Positions 1 through 8,133 of a stretch of DNA of 64,000 bases are shown piece after piece. A program made the position numbers and the translations under genes. Each line of letters starts with the position of its first letter. Within the stretch, counting starts at the first letter, position 1. Below the pieces are notes generated by a model. It saw only the letters and a program-made list of their open reading frames with translations, was not told where the DNA came from and ran no database searches. Location: positions 186,001-250,000 of the forward strand of contig NZ_JAPVBL010000004.1 in assembly GCF_026967935.1 (NCBI RefSeq), written 5' to 3'. Source of the DNA: Modestobacter sp. VKM Ac-2982 (GTDB taxonomy: Bacteria; Actinomycetota; Actinomycetes; Mycobacteriales; Geodermatophilaceae).

Positions 1-11
1 CGAGCTCGCCC

Positions 12-120
12 GGTTCTGACCTCGCCGGACGGGTGGACGAACGGGGTCCGGTTCGTCCAGATCGTGCGGTCCCGGCCGATCTCGATCTGGACGAACCGGA
101 TCCCCCCGGTGGGCAGAACC
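12..120. promoter_or_regulatory. Nested, mutually exclusive inverted repeats
   Basis: TGGACGAAC occurs at 34-42 and again at 88-96, and its complement GTTCGTCCA lies between them at 51-59. The middle copy can pair with either partner. One option is a 9-bp hairpin (34-42 with 51-59). The other is an 18-bp perfect hairpin (47-64 with 83-100). A further 7-bp arm pair (12-18 with 114-120) encloses both. The alternative-pairing layout resembles an attenuator, but it could also be the terminator of a gene left of the window. No coding frame is recognised here. Confidence 0.55.
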
Positions 121-216
121 TGACCCTGGACACGGCGTGTCGTGCCGATCTCCACATCCTCCTGAGGTCAGTGGGACAGCAGTGACTGACGGGGTCCGGC
201 GTCATCTGCCCGACAT

Positions 217-272
217 TTGACGCCTGGGGAACCACCCCCGTGTAATTCCCCTCGACGTCACCGACGGTGACG
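217..272 (+). promoter_or_regulatory. whiB promoter with 17-bp palindrome
   Basis: TTGACG at 217-222 and TGTAAT at 241-246, 18 nt apart, form a good housekeeping-type promoter reading toward the WhiB gene at 325. Just downstream of the expected transcription start lies CGTCACCGACGGTGACG (256-272), a perfect 8-bp inverted repeat around one base. This is a likely operator. A second inverted repeat (GTCAGT 167-172, ACTGAC 185-190) sits upstream. The binding protein is unknown. Confidence 0.55.
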
Positions 273-324
273 AAACGGCAACCGCAACCGCGGGACGCCG
301 GAACGAGACGCAGGGGGACGCATC

Positions 325-675
325 GTGATGGCTGACGTGACGTGGATGAGCGACTACCGGACTGCTGCTGCCGAGACGGCGCCGGTCACCTACGGCCAGG
401 ACGTGCTGGGCATGGCCGACGTCTTCGACGCCGGCTTCCCGGGCATGGACACCGAGGACCAGAGCTGGCAGGAGCGCGCGCTGTGCGCCGAGACCGACCC
501 GGAGGCGTTCTTCCCGGAGAAGGGCGGCTCCACCCGCGAGGCCAAGAAGATCTGCACCGGCTGCGACGTCCGCGCCGAGTGCCTGGAGTACGCCCTGACC
601 ATGGACGAGCGCTTCGGCATCTGGGGCGGGCTCTCCGAGCGCGAGCGTCGTCGCCTCCGCCGCCGCGCCAGCTGA
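325..675 (+). CDS. WhiB-family Fe-S transcription factor (WhiB2/WhmD type)
   Basis: A 116-aa WhiB-like regulator. The four cysteines expected to hold a [4Fe-4S] cluster are visible in LCAETD, ICTGCD and ECLEYA, followed by the GIWGG turn and a basic tail RRRLRRR. The segment AFFPEKGGSTREAKKIC is characteristic of the WhiB2/WhmD/Streptomyces WhiB branch, which controls septation and cell division together with a WhiA-type partner. The start is GTG 325 with GGGGGA at 313-318; an ATG follows directly. It is monocistronic, with its own promoter upstream and a terminator downstream. Membership is certain from the motifs; assignment to the WhiB2 branch is by remembered similarity. Confidence 0.93.
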   Translation: MMADVTWMSDYRTAAAETAPVTYGQDVLGMADVFDAGFPGMDTEDQSWQERALCAETDPEAFFPEKGGSTREAKKICTGCDVRAECLEYALTMDERFGIWGGLSERERRRLRRRAS

Positions 676-682
676 CGAAGGA

Positions 683-733
683 CCCTCCTGCCCCCCACCA
701 CTCGCAGGCTCGTGGCGGGCCCCTGCAGGAGGG
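683..733 (+). terminator. Hairpin after the WhiB gene
   Basis: CCCTCCTGC (683-691) pairs with GCAGGAGGG (725-733), and the GC-rich interior can extend the stem. It begins 7 nt after the stop codon of the WhiB gene. There is no U-tract, as is common in actinobacteria. Confidence 0.55.
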
Positions 734-782
734 CCGATGACCGTCGATGGTGAGACCGGCAACCTGCGGGTAGCAGGGGATC

Positions 783-1796
783 GTGCGAGCCATCACCTAC
801 ACCCAGCCCGGCGGTCCCGACGTCCTGCAGCTCGTCGACCGCCCCACCCCCGACCCCGGTCCCGGTGAGGTGCGGGTGCGCCTGGCCTTCTCCGGCGTGA
901 ACCCCACCGACTGGAAGTCCCGCAGCACCGCCCAGCCCGGCCCCGACGGCCAGGTGCCCAACCAGGACGGCGCCGGCACGATCGACGCGGTCGGCGAGGG
1001 CGTCGACCCCGTGCTCGTCGGCGAACGGGTGTGGATCTGGGAGGCCGCCTGGCAGCGGCCGCACGGCACGGCGGCCGAGTACACCGTCGTCCCGGCCCGG
1101 CAGACCGTGCTCCTGGGCGCCGATCCCTCCTTCGAACTGGGCGCCGCGCTCGGCATCCCCTTCCTGACCGCGCACCGCTGTCTCACCATCGCCGAGTCGC
1201 TGCCCGACCGGCTCTCCCCCGGCTCGCTGAACGGCCGCACCGTGCTGGTGCAGGGTGGCGCCGGCGCAGTCGGCAACGCGGCTGTCCAGCTGGCCCGCTG
1301 GGCCGAGGCCACCGTCATCGCCACGGTGAGCTCCCCGATGAAGGCCCAGCTGGCCGCGCGGGCCGGTGCCGACCACGTCATCGACTACACCTCCCAGGAC
1401 GTCGTCGCCGAGGTCCGCAAGATCGCGCCGAACGGCGTCGACTCGATCGTGGAGGTCTCCGCCGCCCAGAACGCGGCCGTCGACGCCCAGCTGGTCGCGA
1501 TGCACGGCGCGGTCGCCATGTACGCCGACGACGGCGGCGCCGAGGTGACCGTCCCGGTGCGCTCCCAGATGGTGCCCAACGCCCGCTGGCAGTTCGTGCT
1601 CGTCTACACCGAGCCCACCCGGGCCAAGGACATCGCCGTCGGCGACGTCAACGCCGCGGTGCTCGACGGCGCGATCCGGGTCGGCGAGGACGCCGGGCTG
1701 CCGCTGCACGTCCACCCGCTCGCCGAGACGGCGGCCGCCCACCAGGCAGTGCAGGACGGCGCCGTCGGCAAGGTGCTCATCGACGTCACCGCCTAG
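783..1796 (+). CDS. Zinc-independent NADPH:quinone oxidoreductase, MDR family
   Basis: A 337-aa medium-chain reductase of the quinone-oxidoreductase type. The N-terminal GroES-like half opens with MRAITYTQPGGPDVLQL. The Rossmann motif VQGGAGAVGNAAVQLA is near residue 160 and precedes the typical AGADHVIDY segment. No structural zinc cysteines are seen, so it is expected to reduce quinones or other electrophiles with NADPH in the cytoplasm. The start is GTG 783. It converges on the PucR gene, and the two stop codons share the tetramer CTAG at 1793-1796. Confidence 0.9.
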   Translation: MRAITYTQPGGPDVLQLVDRPTPDPGPGEVRVRLAFSGVNPTDWKSRSTAQPGPDGQVPNQDGAGTIDAVGEGVDPVLVGERVWIWEAAWQRPHGTAAEYTVVPARQTVLLGADPSFELGAALGIPFLTAHRCLTIAESLPDRLSPGSLNGRTVLVQGGAGAVGNAAVQLARWAEATVIATVSSPMKAQLAARAGADHVIDYTSQDVVAEVRKIAPNGVDSIVEVSAAQNAAVDAQLVAMHGAVAMYADDGGAEVTVPVRSQMVPNARWQFVLVYTEPTRAKDIAVGDVNAAVLDGAIRVGEDAGLPLHVHPLAETAAAHQAVQDGAVGKVLIDVTA

Positions 1797-3328
1797 CCAG
1801 ACCCCGGCCGGCGACGTCGCGGGTGCTGCTGGGCGATCCGTGCGTCCAGCAGCGCGCGGGCGCTGGTGGCGAGGACGAGGTGCTCGTGGGACGTCGGGTC
1901 GTCGACGGGGCGCCCCAGGAGCACCTCGATCCGGGCCAGCCGCTGGTAGAGCGACTGCCGCTGCACGTGCAGCGCCTCGGCGGTCCGGGTCTTGCTCCCG
2001 CCGTGCCGGAGGTGGACGGCCAGCGTCTCCACCAGGTCGCTGCCGTGCGCGGCGTCCCAGCTCAGCAGCGGCGCCAGCGCGTCGTCCACCAGCAGGGTCA
2101 GCGCCCGGTCGTCCAACCTCCCCAGCAGCCGGAACAGGGCCAGGTCGCGGGTCACCGCGGTGCCCCGGCCGAGCAGCGTGGCCACCGGCAGGGCGTCGTG
2201 CGCCTCCCGCAGCGACCGGCCGGCGTCGGCGACCGGCACCTCCGGCCCGACGGTGGTGACCGCACCGGCCGACGGCAGGGCGCCCGCGAGCCACCCGGCC
2301 GGGTCGGGCCGGTCCGGGGCGGGCGGCACCGCGACGAGCCCCACGGCCTCGCCCCGGACCCGGTCGGCGAGCAGTTCCAGGTCGTGGGTCACCGCCACGC
2401 GGGTCCAGGTGGCCAGCACCTGCCGGGGATCAGGCGAGGACGCGGCGATGCCGAGCACCCGCGCGTCCGGCGAGGGGTGGAAGCGCGCCAGCCCGGCGCG
2501 GACCAGCAGCTCCCGCACCCCGGGGACGGCGTCGGCGAGCAGGTCGGCCAGCAGCGGCGCCGCCAGGTCCCCCGGCGACCCGGTGCCCGACTGCCCGACC
2601 GCCACCGCCGCCACGCTCGCCAGCCGGGCGGCCAGCACCCGCAGCCCGGGCAGGTCGGTGCCGGGCCCCGGACCCAGGAGCACCGACCCCCAGTCGACGT
2701 CCCAGATGCGCACCGGCGAGCTCGCGGCGGGCCGGCGGAGCAGCCGTTCGGTGGCCCGCTGGTCCCGCACACCCGCTGCGGCGACCACCTGGCCCGACCG
2801 GGTGACCAGGGCGGCCGGGCCACCGGTCGCGGCGGCCGCGCAGCCGACCACCGCCGGGGTGCCGCCACCGGCGGCCAGCTCGGCGTGCACCTGGTGCACC
2901 ACCTGGTCGGCCATCCGCAGCCGGGGTGCGTCGGCGTGCAGGATCGCGCCGTTGGCCTCTTCGGAGATGCGGATGAAGGGGACGACCTGGCGCAGCAGGT
3001 AGAGCGGCAGGCCCTGCCGGGCGGCCTCGTCCAGAATCTCGCCCGGCAGGTCGGGCAGCGACCGGCCCAGCTCCATCGCGACCGCCGCCACCCCGCGTGC
3101 GGCCAGCTCGCGGACCCAGTGCCGTCGGGCACCGGCGTCCGCCCCGGCCAGCCCGAGGCCGGTGGTGAGCAGCAGGTCCCCGGCCGAGAGCAGGGGGCCG
3201 ATCTCGTAGATCTCGCTGGAGTGCACCCAGCGGACGGCCGCACCGAGCTGGGCGGGCGGGACGGCGACCTCCGGCCTGGCCTGCCGCACCGACGGCAGCA
3301 GCAGGAACTCGGCCAGTGTCAGCGCCAC
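1793..3328 (-). CDS. PucR-family transcriptional regulator
   Basis: A 511-aa regulator with the PucR N-terminal ligand domain (LTLAEFLLLPSVRQARPEV, then SSEIYEIGPLLSAGDLLLTTG) and a C-terminal PucR-type helix-turn-helix (HLRHGGSKTRTAEALHVQ, RQSLYQRLARIEVLLG). The family controls purine, pyrimidine or amino-acid catabolism. It is divergent from the cytosine deaminase/permease pair, and a 9-bp inverted repeat lies in the shared 144-nt promoter region. It therefore very likely regulates nucleobase uptake and deamination, and may be autoregulated. The start is GTG 3328. Confidence 0.9.
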   Translation of the reverse strand: MALTLAEFLLLPSVRQARPEVAVPPAQLGAAVRWVHSSEIYEIGPLLSAGDLLLTTGLGLAGADAGARRHWVRELAARGVAAVAMELGRSLPDLPGEILDEAARQGLPLYLLRQVVPFIRISEEANGAILHADAPRLRMADQVVHQVHAELAAGGGTPAVVGCAAAATGGPAALVTRSGQVVAAAGVRDQRATERLLRRPAASSPVRIWDVDWGSVLLGPGPGTDLPGLRVLAARLASVAAVAVGQSGTGSPGDLAAPLLADLLADAVPGVRELLVRAGLARFHPSPDARVLGIAASSPDPRQVLATWTRVAVTHDLELLADRVRGEAVGLVAVPPAPDRPDPAGWLAGALPSAGAVTTVGPEVPVADAGRSLREAHDALPVATLLGRGTAVTRDLALFRLLGRLDDRALTLLVDDALAPLLSWDAAHGSDLVETLAVHLRHGGSKTRTAEALHVQRQSLYQRLARIEVLLGRPVDDPTSHEHLVLATSARALLDARIAQQHPRRRRPGSG

Positions 3329-3352
3329 GAGCAGCCTCCGGGCTGGACAGAT

Positions 3353-3382
3353 CGTCAGGGACCGGGGCGATGATCCCTGACG
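3353..3382. promoter_or_regulatory. Inverted repeat between pucR-type gene and cytosine deaminase (candidate operator)
   Basis: CGTCAGGGA (3353-3361) and TCCCTGACG (3374-3382) form a perfect 9-bp inverted repeat with a 12-nt spacer in the divergent promoter region. This is the most likely PucR-family binding site here; binding itself is inference. Confidence 0.5.
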
Positions 3383-3472
3383 GTCTGCTCATTGCCCAGC
3401 GGTGTCGGCAGGGCGACCCTCGTGCCGAGCCCGCCACCGCGCGGCGCCGGCGCCACGAGGAGGACCACGCAG

Positions 3473-3976
3473 ATGAGCCCCACGCAGCACGAGCAGGACC
3501 AGGACCGCGCCTGGCTGGCGGTGGCGCTGGAGGAGGCCCGAGCCGGGCTGGCCACCGGCGGGGTGCCGATCGGTGCGGCGCTGATCGGCCCGGACGGCGA
3601 GGTGTGGGGCCGCGGCCACAACCGACGGGTGCAGGACGGCGACCCCTCCGTCCACGCCGAGACGGCGGCATTCCGGGCGGCCGGCCGCCGGCCCTCCTAC
3701 CGCGGCACCACGATGGTGACCACGCTGTCCCCCTGCTGGTACTGCAGCGGGCTGGTGCGCCAGTTCGGCATCACCCGGCTCGTCGTCGGTGAGGCCCGCA
3801 CGTTCTCCGGTGGGCACGACTGGCTCGCCGAGCACGGCGTGGAGGTCGTCGTCCTCGACGACCCGGGGTGCATCGACCTGATGACCGACTTCATCGCCGC
3901 CCAGCCCGCACTCTGGAACGAGGACATCGGCGAGGACACCGCCGCTCCCCACGCCGGGACGGAGGCAGCCCGATGA
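3473..3976 (+). CDS. Cytosine deaminase, yeast Fcy1-like cytidine-deaminase fold
   Basis: A 167-aa enzyme predicted to convert cytosine to uracil in the cytoplasm. The zinc motif is complete: HAETAAF (His ligand and catalytic Glu) and TLSPCWYCSG (two Cys ligands). GGVPIGAALI, the RGHN segment and the C-terminal ALWNEDIGED closely follow yeast cytosine deaminase rather than E. coli CodA, an amidohydrolase. An upstream in-frame start exists, but ATG 3473 has GAGGAGG at 3457-3463 and starts at the conserved region. The stop overlaps the permease start by 4 nt (ATGA), so the two genes are translationally coupled. Confidence 0.88.
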   Translation: MSPTQHEQDQDRAWLAVALEEARAGLATGGVPIGAALIGPDGEVWGRGHNRRVQDGDPSVHAETAAFRAAGRRPSYRGTTMVTTLSPCWYCSGLVRQFGITRLVVGEARTFSGGHDWLAEHGVEVVVLDDPGCIDLMTDFIAAQPALWNEDIGEDTAAPHAGTEAAR

Positions 3977-5268
3977 GCGCCAGCACCAGCCGCCGGGCGG
4001 AGTCCCCGGCCGACGCCGTCGACCCGGACTACCCGATCGACCCGGTGCCGACGTCGGCGCGCCGGTCGCTGTTCTCGCTGTCCGTCGTGCTGCTCGGGTT
4101 CACCTTCTTCACCCCGACGATGCTGGCCGGTGCACAGATCGGGGCGGCCTTCCCGGCCACCAGCCTGATCTGGGTGCTGCTGCTGGGCAGCGCCGTCCTG
4201 GGCGTCTACGTCGGTGTCATCGGCGGGATCGGCGCCCGCACCGGGCTGACCACGGTGATGATGTGCCGCTACACCCTCGGCACGCGGGGGGCGAAGCTCG
4301 CCTCGCTGCTGCTCGGCGGCACCCAGGTCGGCTGGTACGGGGTCACCGTCGCCACTCTTGCCCAGCTCACCGCCAGTGCCCTCGGCTGGGAGGGGCGCGG
4401 GCCGGAGGTGGCGCTGATGGTGGTCGGCGGCGCGGTGATGGGCGCGACGGCCTACTTCGGCTACAAGGGCATGTACGCCCTGTCGCTGGTCTCGGTCCCG
4501 CTGCTGCTCGCGCTGGCCGGGTGGGTGACCTGGCGGTCGCTGGAGGAGGTGGGCGGCTGGAGCGGGCTGACCGCGATCGTGCCGACCGAGACGATGACCG
4601 TCGCCGTCGCGGTGACGATCGTCGTCGGCACCTTCGCCTCCGGTGGCACCCAGGCGCCGAACTGGACCCGCTTCGCGCGCACCCCGTCGGCGGGCTTCTG
4701 GGCCTGCCTGATCGCCTTCCTCCTCGGCCAGCTGCTGATGCTCGGCTTCGGGGCGATCGGCGCCGTGGCGTTCGGCGAGGGCGACTTCGTGCTGGTGCTC
4801 TACCAGCTCGGCCTGGTCGGCTGGGGGCTGGTCTTCCTGGTGGCGAACCTCTGGACGACCAACGACAACACGGCCTACAACTTCGGCGTCGCCGGTGCCG
4901 AGATCGCGAACTCGCGGTCGAAAAAGCCGTTCGTGGTCGGGGGCGTCGTCCTGGGCACGCTGCTGGCCGTCACCGGCATCTACGACAACCTCATCGACTA
5001 CCTGGTCTGGCTGGGCATCCTCGTCCCCCCGCTCGGCGGCGTGGTGATCGGTGACTTCCTGGCCCGGTGGCGGGGTGGGATGACCGGGGCGACGGCGCTG
5101 CTGCCCGGCGTCGAGTGGCGCAACCTGGCCGTCTACGTGGTGGCCTCGCTCGCCGCCTGGGCGAGCAACGAGGCCGGCTGGGGCATCCCGCCGGTGATCG
5201 GCGTGGTCGTGGCGGTGGTCGGGGTGCTGGCCGTGCAGCGCGGCCGGCGCCCGGCCCCGGTCGGCTGA
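3973..5268 (+). CDS. Nucleobase:cation symporter-1, cytosine permease (CodB-like)
   Basis: A 431-aa integral membrane protein with about twelve hydrophobic segments. Recognisable NCS1 features are RRSLFSLSVVLLGFTFFTP at the first membrane helix, the GTRGAKLASLLLGGTQVGWYG region and TTNDNTAYNFG in the C-terminal half. It most likely imports cytosine for the deaminase encoded directly upstream. The start is ATG 3973, overlapping the deaminase stop by 4 nt. Allantoin or another purine remains possible as substrate, but the coupled cytosine deaminase argues for cytosine. Confidence 0.9.
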   Translation: MSASTSRRAESPADAVDPDYPIDPVPTSARRSLFSLSVVLLGFTFFTPTMLAGAQIGAAFPATSLIWVLLLGSAVLGVYVGVIGGIGARTGLTTVMMCRYTLGTRGAKLASLLLGGTQVGWYGVTVATLAQLTASALGWEGRGPEVALMVVGGAVMGATAYFGYKGMYALSLVSVPLLLALAGWVTWRSLEEVGGWSGLTAIVPTETMTVAVAVTIVVGTFASGGTQAPNWTRFARTPSAGFWACLIAFLLGQLLMLGFGAIGAVAFGEGDFVLVLYQLGLVGWGLVFLVANLWTTNDNTAYNFGVAGAEIANSRSKKPFVVGGVVLGTLLAVTGIYDNLIDYLVWLGILVPPLGGVVIGDFLARWRGGMTGATALLPGVEWRNLAVYVVASLAAWASNEAGWGIPPVIGVVVAVVGVLAVQRGRRPAPVG

Positions 5269-5285
5269 GCCCGGGGCTCGGACCA

Positions 5286-5323
5286 CAGTGGGGGGTGCGG
5301 ACCGTGGTCCGCACCCCCCACTG
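5286..5323. terminator. 17-bp perfect hairpin, bidirectional terminator
   Basis: CAGTGGGGGGTGCGGAC (5286-5302) is exactly complementary to 5307-5323, with a 4-nt CGTG loop. It lies between the convergent permease and metallophosphoesterase genes. Confidence 0.85.
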
Positions 5324-5364
5324 CGTTCAGCGGCCGGCTCGGTGCCGAGCCGAGCGCCCGGGGA

Positions 5365-7695
5365 TCACCGGCCGGCGACGGTGAAGGAGACGGTCACCGG
5401 ATCGGCCGACCGGTCGCCCATGGACTGCCGCGCGACCAGCTCGTGCGTGCCCGGGCGCAGCGTCCCGAGGTTCGCCCGCCAGACGCCGTCCGCGCCGACG
5501 GTGACCGTGCGGTCGATGTTCGCCTGCACCGTGACGGTTGCCCCGGGCGTGCCGGTGCCGCTGGCCGTGACCGTCCGCGACAGGGTCGCGTCCGGCGCCG
5601 GGGTGGTGACGGTCAGCCCGTCGAGGTCCACCCGTGCGGTCAGCCACTCGTCCTGGCCGATCGGGTGGTCGACGACCCGGGTCTCCCCGATGCAGCCGTT
5701 CCAGCCGTTGGTGGCCTGGTCGTCGACCCAGTCGGCACCGAACAGCCACGGCATCGCGCCGTCCAGGCCGTGGCCCACGGTGTCCGAGGCGTTCCGCAGC
5801 ACCGGCGCGCCGTCGACGTACATGGTCGTGGTGGCCGTCGCCGGGTCGTTGACGACCGCGACGTGCACCCAGGTGTCGACCATGATCTCGCCCGACCACG
5901 CGGTCCGGTCACCCTTGGCGGTGTCGATCGGCACCTCGGTCCACTGGAACTCCTTCAGGTTCGACAGGCCGAGGGCCACCGGGGACGCCGTCCAGTCCCA
6001 GCGGGTGCGCGGCACGCCGATCTCCGAGCGGTTGCCCGACCGCACGATCGCCTTCATCCAGGCGTTGTCGCTCTGGGTCCAGCTGTCGTCGATCTTCAGG
6101 AACGTCTCGACGGTGTACCCGTCGGCCAGGGCAGCGGTGTTCACCGGGGCGTCCGACCGGGTCGTCAGGTAGCTGTACCGGTCGGTCTGCTTGCTCGAGT
6201 TGGCGAAGCAGACGGCCGCACCGTCGGAGGAGAACGGGTTCGCGTCGTCGGTGAACCGCACGTCACCCAGCTGCGCCGTCGGCGACCCGGACTGCGCGAT
6301 CGGGACGCGCATCAGGTTGTTCCGGTTGTTGCCGGCGACGTCGCGGATGACCCCGCCCTGGGCGACCACGCCGTTGCGCCCGTTCATCCGCCAGTGCGCC
6401 AGGGTGCCCTCGACGACCGGGTAGTCGCTCGTCGAACCGGGCAGCGAGGTGGTGATCGGGTCAGGGGCGACGAAGCCGTCGAGCAGGATGTCGCGGGCCG
6501 CCTGGGTGAGCGACGGCTCGTCCGCGGAGCCCGCGGTGAACGCCGGGTTGAACCCGGCGAACCGCTGCTCGAAGTCGATGTCCACGGTGAACTGCTGGCC
6601 CGGGCCCTCCAGGAACGCCTGGTCGTAGGAGGTGAGCTTCTCCTGCGGCTTGGCGACCACCCACGGCGAGCCGGTCTGCACCGAGATCGTGTCGTTGGTC
6701 AGGTCGAACTCGAACAGCCCGAGGTAGCCGTTCCCGCCCTCGTAGGCCATCTGGTAGTCCATCAGGACCTGGGTCACCGGGTGCCCGGCGTCGTTCTGCT
6801 TGACCAGCTGCGTCGCGCCGTGGAAGTGGCCGTTCAGCGTCATGAAGATCTGGTCGTTGCCCTTGATGAGCTGGTCCCACAGCCGCAGGCCGTACCCGGT
6901 CTCCTGCGGGGAGACGCCGTCGTCCTGGATGCCGATGATGTCGTGCGAGGTGAGGATGACCGGCACGGTCGGGTGCTGGGCCATCACCTCGTCGGCCCAG
7001 CGCAGGGTGGCGTCCGAGGCCCGCCAGGACAGCGCCAGCACCATGAACTGCTGACCCTCGGCCTCGAACACGTGGTACTGGTTCATCCCCGTCGGGTCGC
7101 TGCCACCGTAGGTGGACTGCTCCGCGGCGCGGTCGGGGCCGAACCAGCGCAGGAAGGGCTCGGCGGCCAGGTCGTACTGGTCGTCGAACCAGTTGCTCGC
7201 CGAGTTCCGGACGTCGTGGTTGCCGGCCAGCACCGAGTACGGCAGGTCGGCGTCCTCCAGCGTCTGCATGGCGGCGTCGGCGGTGCGCCACTCGCCCTCT
7301 TGGTTGACCTGGTCGACGACGTCGCCGAGGTGCGCGACGAACGGGATGCGCAGCTCGTCGGCGTGCTCGGCCAGCCACTCGGTCTGAGCGGCGAAGGGGT
7401 TGTTGCCGTCGCCGTAGCGGTCGGGCCGCTCGAACTCCGACTCGGCGTAGCGGGAGTAGAACTGCGTGTCCGGCAGGACGGCGAGGGTGAACCGGGAGGC
7501 CGGCTCGGTGGCGGCCGCCGCCCCGGGTGCCGCCTCGGCCGGTGCGGCCGCCGCCGGGCCGGCGGTGACCAGGCCACCGGCGGTGGCGAGACCGGCGACC
7601 GTGGCCGCCACCCCGACACCGGCGACGGCGCGCAGGCACGCCGTCCGGGTGGGGCTGGCGCCGCGGGGGGCGGGCCGTGATCTGAGCAGGTGCAT
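5365..7695 (-). CDS. Secreted calcineurin-like metallophosphoesterase with LamG-like and Ig-like domains
   Basis: A 776-aa exported protein. Residues 1-52 form a basic/hydrophobic signal peptide ending in an Ala-rich cleavage region. The phosphoesterase core carries all metal motifs: PDTQ (D76), HLGDVVD (124-125), GNHD (158-161), SHD near 250 and NGHFHG near 285. A concanavalin/LamG-like region follows (LAHWRMNG, then YTVETFLKIDDSW). The C-terminal ~80 residues form a bacterial Ig-like repeat (VTASGTGTPGATVTVQ). It probably hydrolyses extracellular phosphoesters or nucleotides; the substrate is unknown. The ATG start at 7695 has only a weak ribosome site, and a strong hairpin lies in the leader. 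Confidence 0.88.
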   Translation of the reverse strand: MHLLRSRPAPRGASPTRTACLRAVAGVGVAATVAGLATAGGLVTAGPAAAAPAEAAPGAAAATEPASRFTLAVLPDTQFYSRYAESEFERPDRYGDGNNPFAAQTEWLAEHADELRIPFVAHLGDVVDQVNQEGEWRTADAAMQTLEDADLPYSVLAGNHDVRNSASNWFDDQYDLAAEPFLRWFGPDRAAEQSTYGGSDPTGMNQYHVFEAEGQQFMVLALSWRASDATLRWADEVMAQHPTVPVILTSHDIIGIQDDGVSPQETGYGLRLWDQLIKGNDQIFMTLNGHFHGATQLVKQNDAGHPVTQVLMDYQMAYEGGNGYLGLFEFDLTNDTISVQTGSPWVVAKPQEKLTSYDQAFLEGPGQQFTVDIDFEQRFAGFNPAFTAGSADEPSLTQAARDILLDGFVAPDPITTSLPGSTSDYPVVEGTLAHWRMNGRNGVVAQGGVIRDVAGNNRNNLMRVPIAQSGSPTAQLGDVRFTDDANPFSSDGAAVCFANSSKQTDRYSYLTTRSDAPVNTAALADGYTVETFLKIDDSWTQSDNAWMKAIVRSGNRSEIGVPRTRWDWTASPVALGLSNLKEFQWTEVPIDTAKGDRTAWSGEIMVDTWVHVAVVNDPATATTTMYVDGAPVLRNASDTVGHGLDGAMPWLFGADWVDDQATNGWNGCIGETRVVDHPIGQDEWLTARVDLDGLTVTTPAPDATLSRTVTASGTGTPGATVTVQANIDRTVTVGADGVWRANLGTLRPGTHELVARQSMGDRSADPVTVSFTVAGR

Positions 7696-7716
7696 GGGAG
7701 GTGCCCTTCGACGGTG

Positions 7717-7746
7717 CTGGGGCGGTGGGTGGTCCCACCGCCCCAG
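7717..7746 (-). terminator. 13-bp hairpin between yoeB-type gene and phosphoesterase
   Basis: CTGGGGCGGTGGG (7717-7729) pairs perfectly with 7734-7746 across a TGGT loop. On the minus strand it lies after the toxin gene and 22 nt before the phosphoesterase start. It may terminate toxin-antitoxin transcription or act as a leader hairpin of the phosphoesterase mRNA. Confidence 0.6.
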
Positions 7747-7881
7747 GCACGCTGTCGAGCGGCTGTGGCCGACTGGTGTCCGCGCTGTGTACGCCGCACC
7801 AGCCGGACGTGAAGCATCTAGATCAACTTCCCGACCCGGGACGTACCGGAACGGCGACGCCCTCAGTCCAGGCGCACGGGG

Positions 7882-8133
7882 TCAGTAGTGGTAACGGGCC
7901 TGGAGGACGACGAGGTCGTCGCCCTGCACGGTGTAGACGAGCCGGTGCTGCTGGTCGATCCGGCGCGACCAGCACCCGGAGAGGTCTCCCCGGAGCCGTT
8001 CGGGCTTGCCCGCCCCCGCACCGGGATCACGCGTGGCCTCGTCGAGGAGGCGGTTGATGCGGAGGAGCACCTTCCGGTCTCCCACCCAGCTGGTGTAGTC
8101 CTCCCACCCGTGGGTGGTGAAGACGATCCTCAC
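7882..8133 (-). CDS. yoeB: Txe/YoeB-family mRNA-interferase toxin
   Basis: An 83-aa toxin of the YoeB family, a ribosome-dependent endoribonuclease that cleaves mRNA in the A site. The hallmark regions are present: RINRLLDEATRDP, GKPERLRGDLSGCWSRRI and the C-terminal LVVLQARYHY with the His-Tyr pair that ends active YoeB proteins. Length matches the family (about 84 aa). It overlaps the antitoxin by 4 nt (8130-8133). It appears intact, with no truncation. Confidence 0.94.
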   Translation of the reverse strand: MRIVFTTHGWEDYTSWVGDRKVLLRINRLLDEATRDPGAGAGKPERLRGDLSGCWSRRIDQQHRLVYTVQGDDLVVLQARYHY

